NCBI GenBank assembly: GCA_027487845.1
Contig: JAIYCV010000023.1
Location: forward strand, 62,001-126,000
Source: Flammeovirgaceae bacterium
GTDB lineage: Bacteria > Bacteroidota > Bacteroidia > Cytophagales > Cyclobacteriaceae
Direction of reading: 5' to 3'
Length of the DNA stretch: 64,000 bases
In this document: in pieces, positions 7,603 through 16,453 of the stretch
Numbering within the stretch: position 1 is the stretch's first letter
Layout of the letters: the number at the start of each line of letters is the position of its first letter
The notes under the pieces: generated by a model
Seen by the model: the letters and a program-made list of their open reading frames with translations, nothing else
What the model was told of the DNA's origin: nothing
Databases searched by the model: none
Position numbers and translations under genes: made by a program

Positions 7603-9486
7603 TCAATAGGCGCGTACTAATTTGCCTTCCATATAGTTTACAAACGCCCGATTTGACACACGCTGGCCTCCTTTGGTGGGAAAGTCGCCAGAGAAATACC
7701 AATCGCCTGAATGATTAGGAATTGCTTTATGGAGATTATCAATATGCTGAAAAACTACTTTTACCTCTGCCTTCATATCGCTTGGCTTTACAATCTCAGA
7801 AATCTTATCAGAAATCTCATCATAGGTAAATTGGTCGTACAATTCTTTTACATAATTGACGGGATTCTTCTCGTTTTCAGATTGGAGGCATTTTTCATAC
7901 ACTTCCCCCAAAAGATATTCTTTGCCTTGTTCTTTAATCAATTGTATCATTGCCCTGAAGGCCACAAAGTCACCCATTCGGCTCATGTCAATTCCATAAC
8001 AATCTGGAAAACGAATTTGAGGTGCGGATGAAACTACAACAATTTTCTTAGGTGAAAGTCTATCGAGCATTTTAAGGATGCTCTTTTCGAGCGTGGTTCC
8101 TCGTACAATAGAATCATCAATTACCACAAGTGTATCTTTGCCTTTGTTTACTACTTCATAGGTTGTATCGTAAACGTGGGCTACTAACTCATCGCGGTGA
8201 TCGTCATCGGTAATAAACGTACGTAACTTCGCGTCTTTAATTACTATTTTTTCAATCCTTGGCCTGAACGATAAAAGATCTTCGAGCGAATCAGCACTTG
8301 GTTTTTTATCAATGATGATATCCTTTTGAATACTGATGAGGTAGTCTTCTATTCCCGCCATCATTCCTAAAAATGCGGTTTCCGCGGTATTAGGAATGTA
8401 GGAGAACACCGTATTTTTCAGGTCGAAATTAATGGCTTTTAAAATTTGAGGAACGAGTAATTTCCCCAGTTGTTTACGCTCACGATAAATCTCTGGATCG
8501 GTGCCTCTGGAAAAATAAACACGTTCAAAACTGCACGATTTTTTCTCGAGTTTAGGAATGACTGAATGTTGCCCGTATTCACCGCTTTTTGTAATGATTA
8601 ACGCGTGGCCCGGCTCGATTTCCTTGATCTGATTGTAGTTAATATTGAACGCTGCTTTTATAGCAGGTTTTTCTGAGGCAACCACTACCACTTCATCGTC
8701 TGCATAAAAATAAGCGGGGCGAATGCCAGCAGGATCCCTTACCACGAAAGCAGATCCGCTGCCTGTTAGTCCAGCCATGGTGTAGCCCCCGTCAAAATCT
8801 TTGCAGGCTCTTTTCAAAATCCGTTGTAGATTTATTTCGTTTTCAATAATATCTGAAATTTCCAGATTGCTGTATTGGTCTTTGTATTTTTCGAATTGGG
8901 CCTGCACTTCTTCGTCAAGAAAATGGCCGATCTTCTCCATCACAGTAACGGTGTCAACTTTTTCTTTTGGATGCTGACCTAATTCAACAAGTATATTGAA
9001 AAGCTCATCCACATTGGTCATGTTGAAGTTTCCAGCCATTACCAAGTTTCTGCTTCGCCAGTTATTTTGCCTTAAGAAGGGGTGCACATTTTCAATGCTA
9101 TTAAATCCGTGGGTGCCATACCGCAAGTGCCCGAGCCAAAGTTCTCCACTAAAAGGCACGTGTTCTTTCAACCAGTTTTCATCCTTAAACTTATCCTTTC
9201 CTGCCTTTTGCGCCTCTTTGTATCGTTTACCTATCTTTTTGAAAAGATGTGCAACCGGTTGCGGTTTCATTGACCGATACCTGGAGATATACCTAAAGCC
9301 AGGTTTTTGGTCTATCTTAATGTTAGCGATACCAGCTCCATCTTGGCCTCTATTGTGCTGCTTTTCCATTAAAATGTACATCTTGTTCATGGCGTAGGTC
9401 GAGCCATATTTCTCGATGTAATAGGAGAGGGGCTTGCGCAATCGCACTAAGGCAATTCCGCATTCGTGAAGGATAGAGTCGCTCAT
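7603..9486 (-). CDS. long PurF-type amidophosphoribosyltransferase
   Basis: 627 residues, about 120 longer than classical PurF. Class-II glutamine amidotransferase domain at the N-terminus: Cys9 in HECG, RGQDGAG at 46-52, RYGTHG near 122-127. The phosphoribosyltransferase part carries the PRPP loop VVIDDSIVRGTT at 454-465. An insertion near 365-445 accounts for much of the extra length. Cys9 rather than Cys1/2 means a propeptide would have to be removed or the N-terminus arranged differently. Such a long paralogue occurs in Bacteroidota; whether it makes phosphoribosylamine for purine synthesis or has another role cannot be told here. Single gene with a 340-bp upstream spacer. Confidence 0.85.
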   Translation of the reverse strand: MSDSILHECGIALVRLRKPLSYYIEKYGSTYAMNKMYILMEKQHNRGQDGAGIANIKIDQKPGFRYISRYRSMKPQPVAHLFKKIGKRYKEAQKAGKDKFKDENWLKEHVPFSGELWLGHLRYGTHGFNSIENVHPFLRQNNWRSRNLVMAGNFNMTNVDELFNILVELGQHPKEKVDTVTVMEKIGHFLDEEVQAQFEKYKDQYSNLEISDIIENEINLQRILKRACKDFDGGYTMAGLTGSGSAFVVRDPAGIRPAYFYADDEVVVVASEKPAIKAAFNINYNQIKEIEPGHALIITKSGEYGQHSVIPKLEKKSCSFERVYFSRGTDPEIYRERKQLGKLLVPQILKAINFDLKNTVFSYIPNTAETAFLGMMAGIEDYLISIQKDIIIDKKPSADSLEDLLSFRPRIEKIVIKDAKLRTFITDDDHRDELVAHVYDTTYEVVNKGKDTLVVIDDSIVRGTTLEKSILKMLDRLSPKKIVVVSSAPQIRFPDCYGIDMSRMGDFVAFRAMIQLIKEQGKEYLLGEVYEKCLQSENEKNPVNYVKELYDQFTYDEISDKISEIVKPSDMKAEVKVVFQHIDNLHKAIPNHSGDWYFSGDFPTKGGQRVSNRAFVNYMEGKLVRAY

Positions 9487-9826
9487 GGTGGCTTAAAAAC
9501 ACAAAACTAACCCTATTAATTCAGGGTGTCAAGAAAACTATTTCAGTGCTTTTTGTTGGAGGTAATAAATTAGCACTAAATTCACATCACAGAATATGCC
9601 TTTTGTTGAAATTACCTTTCTAAATTGCGAACATCTTTCATTTAACTGTTTACCAATTGGTATTTATCTTTCTTGGAATAGAATTAACAACTGAGTTAAT
9701 CATTGAAATAGTCCTAATCAATGGCTTTTTAGTTGCCCTTGGAGTTTTCGGGTTTAAGAATATTCGGAAGTACATAGCCGATCTTCGGGCTCAGTTAAAG
9801 CGCATTCGCGAAAAGCGAAAAGAGCT
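9487..9826. other. 340-bp spacer with no annotated gene
   Basis: It holds the promoter side of the PurF-type gene and a possible small membrane-protein frame at 9657-9830 on the plus strand, listed separately. A second tiny ATG frame at 9596-9694 (32 codons) shows no recognisable character. No RNA gene or terminator hairpin is evident. Confidence 0.6.
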
Positions 9827-9830
9827 TTAG
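9657..9830 (+). CDS. possible small membrane protein with basic tail (57 aa)
   Basis: An open frame, with TTG as the only usual start, encodes one hydrophobic helix (LIIEIVLINGFLVALGVFGF) followed by a strongly basic, helical tail (RAQLKRIREKRKEL). That ordered composition is unlike random AT-rich DNA. Against it: no ATG, no clear ribosome binding site, and its end overlaps the 3' end of the LacI gene on the other strand by 4 bp. It could be the remnant of a longer protein, since the frame stays open back to 9624. Not recognised as any family. Confidence 0.25.
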   Translation: MVFIFLGIELTTELIIEIVLINGFLVALGVFGFKNIRKYIADLRAQLKRIREKRKEL

Positions 9831-10891
9831 TAAATGCCAGAAGTTAAGTAGGATGAAAGATTTTCTTTGGTGACAATTTCTAGCGGAAATAAGTCTAGCG
9901 AAGGGGGTACTTTTTTAAAAAGAAGAAAATTAGCTAAGTGACTTACCCCAAGCGATGTTTGGCGTGTTGGGTTTTGGTTGATCAAGAATTTTATCATTCC
10001 CTTTTTAATATAGGTCAGGTTTTGCTCCAACAAATCGTAACCTATTAATCGAATATCGTTTCTGTTGTATTGCTCTAACAACCCCGCAACCAAGGCAGTT
10101 TCCTTTGAGGTGGTGACCAAAATACCGGCTACGGTGGTGTCAAACGCAATGTTTTCGACAGTTTTGTCGAGCGATGATTTTTTGGTGTGGCTTACATTTA
10201 TGGAAACAACTTCAACCGAAAACAAAACCGATTCGCAATACGCCCTAAACCCCTTTTCTTTTTCACTAAGATGGGGCGAATTATTAACATCTTCTTCTAT
10301 GTGCAAAACAACTATTTTTGTTGGCTCTTGTCGGCCCAGCAGCATTAGTTCGCCTGCTACCTTGCCACTTTCAAACAAATTTTGCCCGATAAAACTGAGC
10401 GGATGTGCTTCGTTTAAATTGGTGTTAAAGAGCACATAAGGGATGTTGTTTTCCTTCCAATATTTAAAAAACGCGCGCGCTTCGTGTAAAAAAATAGGCG
10501 CAATCAAGATACCGTCTGGTGCAGAATTCAAGGCCTCTTGCGTAGTTTTTATGAAGGAACTGCCGCTTAACTTATCAAATAGAAAAGTTCTCACTGTTAC
10601 TCCAAACTGACTCCACTCTTCCGCCCCCGAGTCTACCCCCTTTTTGCATTGTATCCAGTACGGATCGTCTTCTTGATTGGGTATGATTGCGGCCAGTGTG
10701 AATGATTTTTTTGAACTAAGAGTCCGCGCAAGCAGATTAGGTTTATAGTCGATTTCCCCAAGTACGGCATTTACTTTGCGCAGTGCCTCCTCTGACACTT
10801 TGCCTCGGTTGTGGAGCACACGATCAACAGTTCCTGTAGATACCCCCGCTTTTTTCGCAATGTCTTTTATTCTGAAGTTTTGGGTGCTCAT
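9827..10891 (-). CDS. LacI-family transcriptional regulator
   Basis: 354 residues. The LacI helix-turn-helix is at residues 7-27 (IKDIAKKAGVSTGTVDRVLH) with the hinge NLLARTLSS after it. The rest is a periplasmic-binding-protein-like sensor domain (IIPNQEDDPYWIQCKKGV, later RLIGYDLLEQN). Members with this TVDRVLHNRG variant in Bacteroidota usually control sugar use. Its start overlaps the lipocalin-like lipoprotein stop by 4 bp (ATGA), so the two are co-transcribed. No obvious target operon lies beside it. Confidence 0.87.
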   Translation of the reverse strand: MSTQNFRIKDIAKKAGVSTGTVDRVLHNRGKVSEEALRKVNAVLGEIDYKPNLLARTLSSKKSFTLAAIIPNQEDDPYWIQCKKGVDSGAEEWSQFGVTVRTFLFDKLSGSSFIKTTQEALNSAPDGILIAPIFLHEARAFFKYWKENNIPYVLFNTNLNEAHPLSFIGQNLFESGKVAGELMLLGRQEPTKIVVLHIEEDVNNSPHLSEKEKGFRAYCESVLFSVEVVSINVSHTKKSSLDKTVENIAFDTTVAGILVTTSKETALVAGLLEQYNRNDIRLIGYDLLEQNLTYIKKGMIKFLINQNPTRQTSLGVSHLANFLLFKKVPPSLDLFPLEIVTKENLSSYLTSGIY

Positions 10892-11274
10892 TTCGCGGGT
10901 TCTTCCTCTATTCTCTCTAATTCGAGGAAGATCCTTTCCTCGTCTTTGGGGTCAGTAATGGTGAGTTTGTTAGATGAAAAATTAAATTCACCCACTATCT
11001 GCAAATCGTGCTGAAGTGCTTTACCATATAGGAACAACGAAATCGTATTGTTGCTGGCTACCATTTCCCAATTGCCCCGTGCAGCTTTTCCGTCATTAAA
11101 CATGACATAACCCTCAGGATCGAAAACTAAAACGTTGGAAGGCTCCAAAACCCGGTTTTTCTTCACGTTTACAGAGACAACTTTCCACTTACCAATCAGT
11201 TTTTTAGGTCCATCGCAACTCGCGATCGCAACAGTAATTACGATTAATAAGGTAAAAGAACGGACTAGTTTCAT
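10888..11274 (-). CDS. lipocalin-like lipoprotein
   Basis: 128 residues. SPII signal with lipobox AIASC at residues 16-20, so it is a lipid-anchored envelope protein. The mature part begins KKLIGKWKVVSV and continues with alternating short strands (DPEGYVMFNDGKAARGNWEM), the pattern of the small lipocalin-like proteins abundant in Bacteroidota, where the ligand is unknown. It is the first gene of a two-gene transcript with the LacI-type regulator. Confidence 0.7.
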   Translation of the reverse strand: MKLVRSFTLLIVITVAIASCDGPKKLIGKWKVVSVNVKKNRVLEPSNVLVFDPEGYVMFNDGKAARGNWEMVASNNTISLFLYGKALQHDLQIVGEFNFSSNKLTITDPKDEERIFLELERIEEEPAK

Positions 11275-11415
11275 ATCGATTGGTTCACTTTAACAAGTTG
11301 CAGCCTTGAATCTTAAATTTAACAAATTTATAGCAGCGAATCATTAATTCAAACCTTTGCAAGACTGGTTTTCGCGCCTACACTTTTTGGCTATCTTTAG
11401 TCGACAAATCAGACT

Positions 11416-11796
11416 ATGAAGAATTTCAAAAAGTATTACCTAATTTCTGCGACCCCCGACCAAGTTTACCTCGCTCTGACTGTTCCGTCTACGCTTTTGT
11501 TGTGGACGGGCGAAGAGGCAGAAATGTCAACCGAGGTGGGCAGCGAGTTTTCTTTATGGGAAGGCAGTATTGTCGGCAAAAACCTTGAATTTGAGCCTGA
11601 TAAAAAAATAGTTCAACAGTGGTATTTTGGAGATCAGCCTGAAGACTCTATCGTAACTCTTAAACTCCACCCTCATAAGGCGGGCACTTCCGTGGAGTTG
11701 ATCCACACAAACATACCCGATGACGATTATGATAATATAGTAGAAGGCTGGAACGAAAGCTATTTTGCTTCACTCACCGAGTTTTATGAAGAATAG
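11416..11796 (+). CDS. START/SRPBCC-domain protein (AHSA1-like)
   Basis: 126 residues, a single small START-like domain: N-terminal YYLISATPDQVYLALT, then TLLLWTG, WEGSIVGKN, and a C-terminal long helix after WNESYF. AHSA1-like proteins bind hydrophobic ligands or help Hsp90-like chaperones; in bacteria most are uncharacterised. The last codons overlap the next gene, with which it is probably co-translated. Confidence 0.78.
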   Translation: MKNFKKYYLISATPDQVYLALTVPSTLLLWTGEEAEMSTEVGSEFSLWEGSIVGKNLEFEPDKKIVQQWYFGDQPEDSIVTLKLHPHKAGTSVELIHTNIPDDDYDNIVEGWNESYFASLTEFYEE

Positions 11797-12319
11797 TCCG
11801 CCTTCAAAAAAACACGAAAACACGTTTGCTTTCTTAGCTCCTTTGGCCACTATTGAAGGGAATTATGTAGAGCACGGCATATTTTTGCCAAGCGAAATAG
11901 TTGCGCAGCTCCCGGCCAAACGATTGCGTGTGAAAGGCACGATTAACGGAATCGCTTTTGCGTTAGCAATACAATACAGAAAAAGTGGCGATCGATTTTT
12001 TATGATCAACAAAAAATTGGTAAAAGAAGCTTCCCTAAAATTGGGCGCTAAAGCTCAGGTTAATTTTAGACTAGTTGACCCTGATTTGGTTGAAGTGCCA
12101 GAGGAACTGGCGGCTGTACTGGAGCAAGACGAGCGTGCAACCAGCGTATGGGCTAAGTTTCCAAACGGCCTCAAAAGAAGTTTAATTCACTACGTAACCT
12201 CAGCCAAAGGCACAGACGTGCGCATTAAGCGCTCGCTTGAACTCATGGAAAAAGCAACCTTGGGTTTACTTTATATTCAGAAGGATAAGAAGAACAAGAA
12301 AAATTCTGATAACGTATAA
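11786..12319 (+). CDS. DUF1905 / YdeI-OmpD-associated family protein
   Basis: The ATG at 11786 gives 177 residues and an 11-bp overlap with the upstream gene; a TTG at 11765 is less likely. N-terminal half: DUF1905-like beta barrel (HGIFLPSEIVAQLPAKRLRVKGTINGIAFALAIQ, with FFMINKKLVKEASLKLGAKAQVNF). C-terminal half: YdeI-type helical segment (LKRSLIHYVTSAKGTDVRIKRSLELMEKATLG) and a lysine-rich tail. Function of both domains is unknown; they commonly occur with START proteins as here. Confidence 0.75.
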   Translation: MKNSPPSKKHENTFAFLAPLATIEGNYVEHGIFLPSEIVAQLPAKRLRVKGTINGIAFALAIQYRKSGDRFFMINKKLVKEASLKLGAKAQVNFRLVDPDLVEVPEELAAVLEQDERATSVWAKFPNGLKRSLIHYVTSAKGTDVRIKRSLELMEKATLGLLYIQKDKKNKKNSDNV

Positions 12320-12377
12320 AATTCGGCTTAAAAAGGGGAACACCTGACTGCTACGTAAGCACCTGCATTTTGGAAAT

Positions 12378-12407
12378 AGGTTGGCAGATTCTGTAATCTG
12401 CCAACCT
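12378..12407. terminator. bidirectional hairpin between convergent genes
   Basis: A perfect 13-bp stem (AGGTTGGCAGATT / AATCTGCCAACCT) with loop CTGT lies between the convergent DUF1905 gene and the lipoprotein gene. The flanks have no strong T run on either strand, so termination efficiency is uncertain. Confidence 0.55.
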
Positions 12408-12449
12408 AAATTATCAAAACATATGAGAACTCAACTAGTGTTAAAACGA

Positions 12450-13106
12450 TTACTTTATATTTACAGTAAACGTTAAATCCAAGTCAGTCTCTCCTGTTTT
12501 TGAGTCTGATGTATCAGATTTAAGATTGGGCTGATGCTTCAGCAAAACTTGAAATGTTCCTGTTACAGTTGAAGTTCCTGTTGGTGTCACCGTTGTCCAA
12601 GTAGTCGTTAATCCTAAGGGTCGGTTATTTTTGTCAATTGAATTTGCTGCGCCTGTGTAATTAACAGCATCTGCTCGGTTGTCGATGTTTCCGTCTCCCG
12701 CGGGACTAGAAAACGGGTTGTTCGTCCACGCGAAAAAGAACATGTGCTCATCTCCTTCCTCCTCTACCTCTTCTGTTACTTTATAAGCAGGGTCAGTAGG
12801 TTTTGCTAGTGCATTGATCAAGTCAATTTTTAAGACATACGTTTTAGCAGGCAGCAGGTTTATCGGTCCATCTGCCTTTATGTCTTGCACGCCTTCTCCA
12901 TCAGGATCGGTGGCGGTGACAATCACAGGACTACCGCCATCATTTGGTGTAAAAGTAAGTATGGCGGTGGTAATTAATTCTGGCACATCTTCTGGCTTCG
13001 GGTCATCTTTTTTACATCCGTTGAATTGCATCGCAATTGCGAGCATAAAAGTGATCGTTAGAAGTTTTGTTAAACTTGTTTTTGTGTTTATTAAATTGTG
13101 TTTCAT
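12450..13106 (-). CDS. TonB-receptor-associated lipoprotein
   Basis: 218 residues. A long N-terminal region ends in an SPII lipobox (QFNGC, Cys31) followed by KKDDPKPED. The mature protein is beta-rich with acidic patches (EEVEEEGDEH) and internal FSSPAGDGNIDNRAD. Bacteroidota TonB receptors often have such a small surface or periplasmic lipoprotein partner in the same operon. It sits 18 bp after the receptor gene in the same direction. No named domain recognised; acidic/His residues would suit a metal ligand but that is inference. Confidence 0.72.
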   Translation of the reverse strand: MKHNLINTKTSLTKLLTITFMLAIAMQFNGCKKDDPKPEDVPELITTAILTFTPNDGGSPVIVTATDPDGEGVQDIKADGPINLLPAKTYVLKIDLINALAKPTDPAYKVTEEVEEEGDEHMFFFAWTNNPFSSPAGDGNIDNRADAVNYTGAANSIDKNNRPLGLTTTWTTVTPTGTSTVTGTFQVLLKHQPNLKSDTSDSKTGETDLDLTFTVNIK

Positions 13107-13124
13107 AAGGGTTTGTTAATTATT

Positions 13125-15539
13125 TTAGAAAATACATTTTAGAGAGAAAGTGTAATTGATGCCTATTTCATTGGCATAGTAACGAAAGCGATTAGTATAT
13201 TCTCTGTAGATGGTGTTGGTAATGTTTTCAACAGCAAAGCGAAAGTCATAACGCGTTTTTGTGTTAACTACCGAGAATCCAGTTGCTCCGTTAAGAAGAA
13301 AGTATCCGTCCGGTGCATCCATAAAATCAAAATTTGCTGAGTTTGTTGCAAACAGATCAACGCCTTGATCCTTCGCGTTGACGATTTCTCTGACCGTTAA
13401 CACGCGTGGTGCGCGATTTTGCATAGCCGTGTATTTGGGTTTCCCTTCGATATAAAAATTTTTCAACCAGAATACTTTTGGCTCATACCGAAGCGATAGA
13501 TCAAAACGATTGGAAGGAATAAAAACTAAAAAGTCATCATTGCGTTCATCGGTTGCACGCAGCAAGGATGCTTTGGGATTTATTTTTATGGTAGGCAGAA
13601 TTTGGCAGACAGCGGACAAATCTATTCCAATAAACGATGCATCAGTTTGCGTATAGCGGAAGTAAGGGTAAACCCCTCGAATATTTTGTGTCACACCCAT
13701 CGGCTTTAGAAAGATGTAATTGAAAATATAATTTAGGTATCCCGTAGCTTCCAATTGGAAGTTGCTAGATGTATATTGATACGTAGTTACCCATTTTAAC
13801 GCGTTTTCTGTTTTGAATGAAGCATCTTTTAGTGGTGTGACTTCATTAGTTACATCGTTTAATAAGAGCCCGTACTCAATTGCTGCCGCGCTTTGATGCG
13901 TGCCTACGCTGTAAAGCTCAGCCACATGGGGTGGCCGCCAAGCACTGCTTACGCTCATACTAAGAGATTGATCTTTCGCGACCGTCTTTGTTGTGCCGAT
14001 CGTTGCGCTCGGGTTGTTGAATACCAGCTGATCTTTGTAAAGCGTATTCTTGAAGTCAAAACCGCTAACGTTGTATTGCCGATAGTCGTACCTGGCTCCC
14101 AAGTCGATGATCCAATCTTTTACCTTTAGCTTTGAAATAGCAAAAACTCCTGCAGATAAGTTGCTGAAATCTGGAATAAATGGAATACGTTGCGTGCCAG
14201 GTATGTTTTCGTTGTTTTGAACCATACTACTCAATCCCCAACAAAATGTGCTGTTGTCTTTTGTTGCCAATTCAAACTCTGATTCTATGGTATGCGTGTT
14301 CAACTGTAGATTGATGGAGGGTATCTTCGATAGATCTCCTCTTCGAATGTCAAACTCTTTGCGGTTATTATTTTGAAAACCATATTGCACACGCCACTCT
14401 CCTTTTTTTGTTTGAACATGAGCATTTAGCTTTACAAGGTTATGGCTCACTTCTTGACGAGGTTCCCCGATGGTATAGCTGAAGCCAGTTGTGTATTGTG
14501 GCACATCGCGTTCCATAGCCGTAAGTAAGTCGCTGATACTGCTGATGGAAGTACCTTTTAAAATACCCAGTTCGGTGTTAAAGTGACTGAAGAAAGCATC
14601 TATGCCAACCCTTTTTTTATGGTATCCAGCTGCCGCGGAAAAGTTAAGTTCTCTCACGCCAGAATTTGTAAGATAATAAGTAGGAGTTTTGAAATCGCCA
14701 GCCCGTTTTGTTGTGCCCTGCAGTCTCCAACCCCAACCAGCGCGTTTGTTCAATCCTCCTTCGAGCGTTCCTGAAATGGTGCCTGATCGGCCATTGCTCT
14801 GCGCAATAGTTTGCAAAGAGCCTTTCAGGCCAGCTTTTTCGGGAAGTGCTGGTGGGTTAACAATGACCACCCCACCTAACGCATCGGAGCCGTATTTTAT
14901 AGCCGAGGCATCTTTTACCACAATGATATTGGAAGCAATAAATGGATCAATTTCGGGTGCATGCTCTGCTCCCCATTGTTGGCCTTCCTGACGGATTCCG
15001 TAATTTAGAATAAGCACCCGCTGGCTGTGAACGCCATGGATGACTGGTTTGAAAATGCCTGGACCTGATTGGATCGAATTTACTCCCGTGATTTCCTTTA
15101 GCACTTCTCCCAAGGTCTTACCTGCCGCCTCGGCTAGTTTCTTTTCATTCAACGCCACCGAAGTTTGAACGCCCTGCAACCGTTCAGCTTTATCCTCTAC
15201 CGTTACTTCTTTCATTATTTCGGTATCAGTTTCAAGGATGAAATTCTGCACCACATTGCCAATTACATCTACATTGAGTGTGACACTTTTATATCCAATA
15301 AAAGAGCATTTGATCGTATATTTTCCTTCACAAATTGGTTGGAAGGAAAATGCCCCATCGCTATTGGTTATTGTGCCTTTGTTTAATTCTTTAATAAATA
15401 CATCTGCAACTGGAAGCAGTTCTTTTGTTGAACTATCTTTTACAGTGCCTTTTATTGTGAAGAAACAAGGCGATTGCCCCAGCACGTGCGTGGAAGGAAA
15501 TAGAGTGATAGCTAGTAACAAGCAGATGCTTATTTTCAA
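13125..15539 (-). CDS. TonB-dependent receptor, probably for a metal or metal complex
   Basis: 804 residues. Signal peptide ends near residue 21 (HVLGQS). Residues ~27-107 are a carboxypeptidase-regulatory-like domain, ~128-226 the plug (TLGEVLKEITGVNSI... VIHGVHSQRVLILNYGIR...KYGSDALGGVV), then a 22-strand-type barrel ending in terminal Phe (LKCIF). The plug sequence GVHSQRVLILNYGIRQ and the HAPEIDPF segment resemble the ZnuD-like metal receptors rather than SusC. Together with the small His/Cys protein upstream and the lipoprotein downstream it forms a three-gene unit. The metal, and whether it is bare or chelated, is not shown. Confidence 0.85.
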   Translation of the reverse strand: MKISICLLLAITLFPSTHVLGQSPCFFTIKGTVKDSSTKELLPVADVFIKELNKGTITNSDGAFSFQPICEGKYTIKCSFIGYKSVTLNVDVIGNVVQNFILETDTEIMKEVTVEDKAERLQGVQTSVALNEKKLAEAAGKTLGEVLKEITGVNSIQSGPGIFKPVIHGVHSQRVLILNYGIRQEGQQWGAEHAPEIDPFIASNIIVVKDASAIKYGSDALGGVVIVNPPALPEKAGLKGSLQTIAQSNGRSGTISGTLEGGLNKRAGWGWRLQGTTKRAGDFKTPTYYLTNSGVRELNFSAAAGYHKKRVGIDAFFSHFNTELGILKGTSISSISDLLTAMERDVPQYTTGFSYTIGEPRQEVSHNLVKLNAHVQTKKGEWRVQYGFQNNNRKEFDIRRGDLSKIPSINLQLNTHTIESEFELATKDNSTFCWGLSSMVQNNENIPGTQRIPFIPDFSNLSAGVFAISKLKVKDWIIDLGARYDYRQYNVSGFDFKNTLYKDQLVFNNPSATIGTTKTVAKDQSLSMSVSSAWRPPHVAELYSVGTHQSAAAIEYGLLLNDVTNEVTPLKDASFKTENALKWVTTYQYTSSNFQLEATGYLNYIFNYIFLKPMGVTQNIRGVYPYFRYTQTDASFIGIDLSAVCQILPTIKINPKASLLRATDERNDDFLVFIPSNRFDLSLRYEPKVFWLKNFYIEGKPKYTAMQNRAPRVLTVREIVNAKDQGVDLFATNSANFDFMDAPDGYFLLNGATGFSVVNTKTRYDFRFAVENITNTIYREYTNRFRYYANEIGINYTFSLKCIF

Positions 15540-15647
15540 AATAATTGAGATTGAAAAAATGGTAGATAAGCTTAGCCACCTAAAGCTTGGTAGGTGAACA
15601 ACTTAATTTAGTGAGTGCAGAAAATAGCCCCAAATAATGGGTGCGTG

Positions 15648-15965
15648 TTATGGTTGAAATGGAGGTGCCCTTCCTTTTGATAGTGCTAAGCTCGCAAAGC
15701 TACTCATCACGCGAGTGGGCGCATTAGCGACAACGGCTGTTAAGTGATTAGCTAATTCAGTCGGGTTAACCAACTCTAGGTTGACTAAAACATCTATCGA
15801 GCAAATCTTGCAATGATCGCTGTGCTTTTGAACAGATTCTGTTTTCTTCGAGAGAATCTCATGAAAATTATGCCCATCATGGAACACATTAACTCCTAAC
15901 TGGCTAAACAGTAGTCCACCAATTAATAGATACGCGCCCACAAAATGAACCTTGCCTCTTTTCAA
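15648..15965 (-). CDS. small secreted/membrane His-Cys protein, DUF2946-like
   Basis: 105 residues. One N-terminal hydrophobic segment (residues 8-25) is followed by histidines (HDGHNFH) and a compact HSDHCKIC motif at about 48-55, then a conserved-looking tail SKGRAPP. Small proteins with this layout precede TonB metal receptors in Bacteroidota and are thought to bind transition metals. First gene of the unit with the receptor, 108 bp upstream of it. Function inferred from motif and position only. Confidence 0.65.
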   Translation of the reverse strand: MKRGKVHFVGAYLLIGGLLFSQLGVNVFHDGHNFHEILSKKTESVQKHSDHCKICSIDVLVNLELVNPTELANHLTAVVANAPTRVMSSFASLALSKGRAPPFQP

Positions 15966-16046
15966 TTTACTATTTTACTATACAAAGATTAACAATGTAT
16001 TTGAGCTTTACAAGTTGATATTGACTACTGGTAACTGGCTAAAACT

Positions 16047-16073
16047 CAAAAACCCGGAATAACCGGGTTTTTG
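16047..16073. terminator. Rho-independent terminator after the HU gene
   Basis: Symmetric hairpin: CAAAAACCCGG, loop AATAA, CCGGGTTTTTG. Read on the minus strand it ends the HU transcript 22 bp after its stop. The A/T flanks make it bidirectional. Confidence 0.88.
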
Positions 16074-16094
16074 TATCGACATTTTTAGTTCGAA

Positions 16095-16364
16095 TTAAAG
16101 TTTGCCTGACAGCTCTTTGCTGGCTTTGAACTTTGCCACTTTCTTCGCTTTAATTTTGATTTCAGCTCCAGTAGACGGGTTACGGCCTTTGCGCGCTGCA
16201 CGTTTAGAAACTGAGAAAGTTCCGAAACCAACCAACGTAAGGCGATCGCCCTTTTTCAAGGTTTTTGCAACACTTTCCATAAATGCATCAAGGGCAGCAT
16301 TTGCGGCAACCTTTGTGATACCAGCATCTTCTGAGATTTTAGTAATCAATTCTGCTTTTGTCAT
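16095..16364 (-). CDS. HU-family DNA-binding protein
   Basis: 89 residues, normal HU/IHF size. Typical start MTKAELITKISEDAGITKVAANAALDAF, dimer core GDRLTLVGFGTFSVSKRAARKGRNPSTGAEIKI with the RNP arm tip, and a lysine-rich C-terminus. It is a nucleoid protein bending DNA as a dimer. It has its own promoter and terminator, and sits 89 bp downstream of a SET-domain gene on the same strand. Confidence 0.95.
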   Translation of the reverse strand: MTKAELITKISEDAGITKVAANAALDAFMESVAKTLKKGDRLTLVGFGTFSVSKRAARKGRNPSTGAEIKIKAKKVAKFKASKELSGKL

Positions 16365-16395
16365 AATATTGGGGTAATGGTTTGTTTATGTTGCG

Positions 16396-16425
16396 CAAAT
16401 ATAAAGGCTTTTTGATTTTATCAAA
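16396..16425 (-). promoter_or_regulatory. Bacteroidota-type promoter of the HU gene
   Basis: On the minus strand a perfect -7 element TATATTTG (16403-16396) is preceded 18 bp upstream by TTTG (16425-16422), matching the TTTG / TAnnTTTG consensus of Bacteroidota sigma-A. Predicted start near 16390, about 26 nt before the HU ATG. Confidence 0.65.
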
Positions 16426-16453
16426 TGAATTTTGATAATAGTTTTTATTTAAA

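Noticed and set aside
15238-15597. 119-codon plus-strand frame antisense to the TonB receptor
   Set aside because: Shadow of the receptor gene; composition follows the complementary codons and no ribosome site is present.
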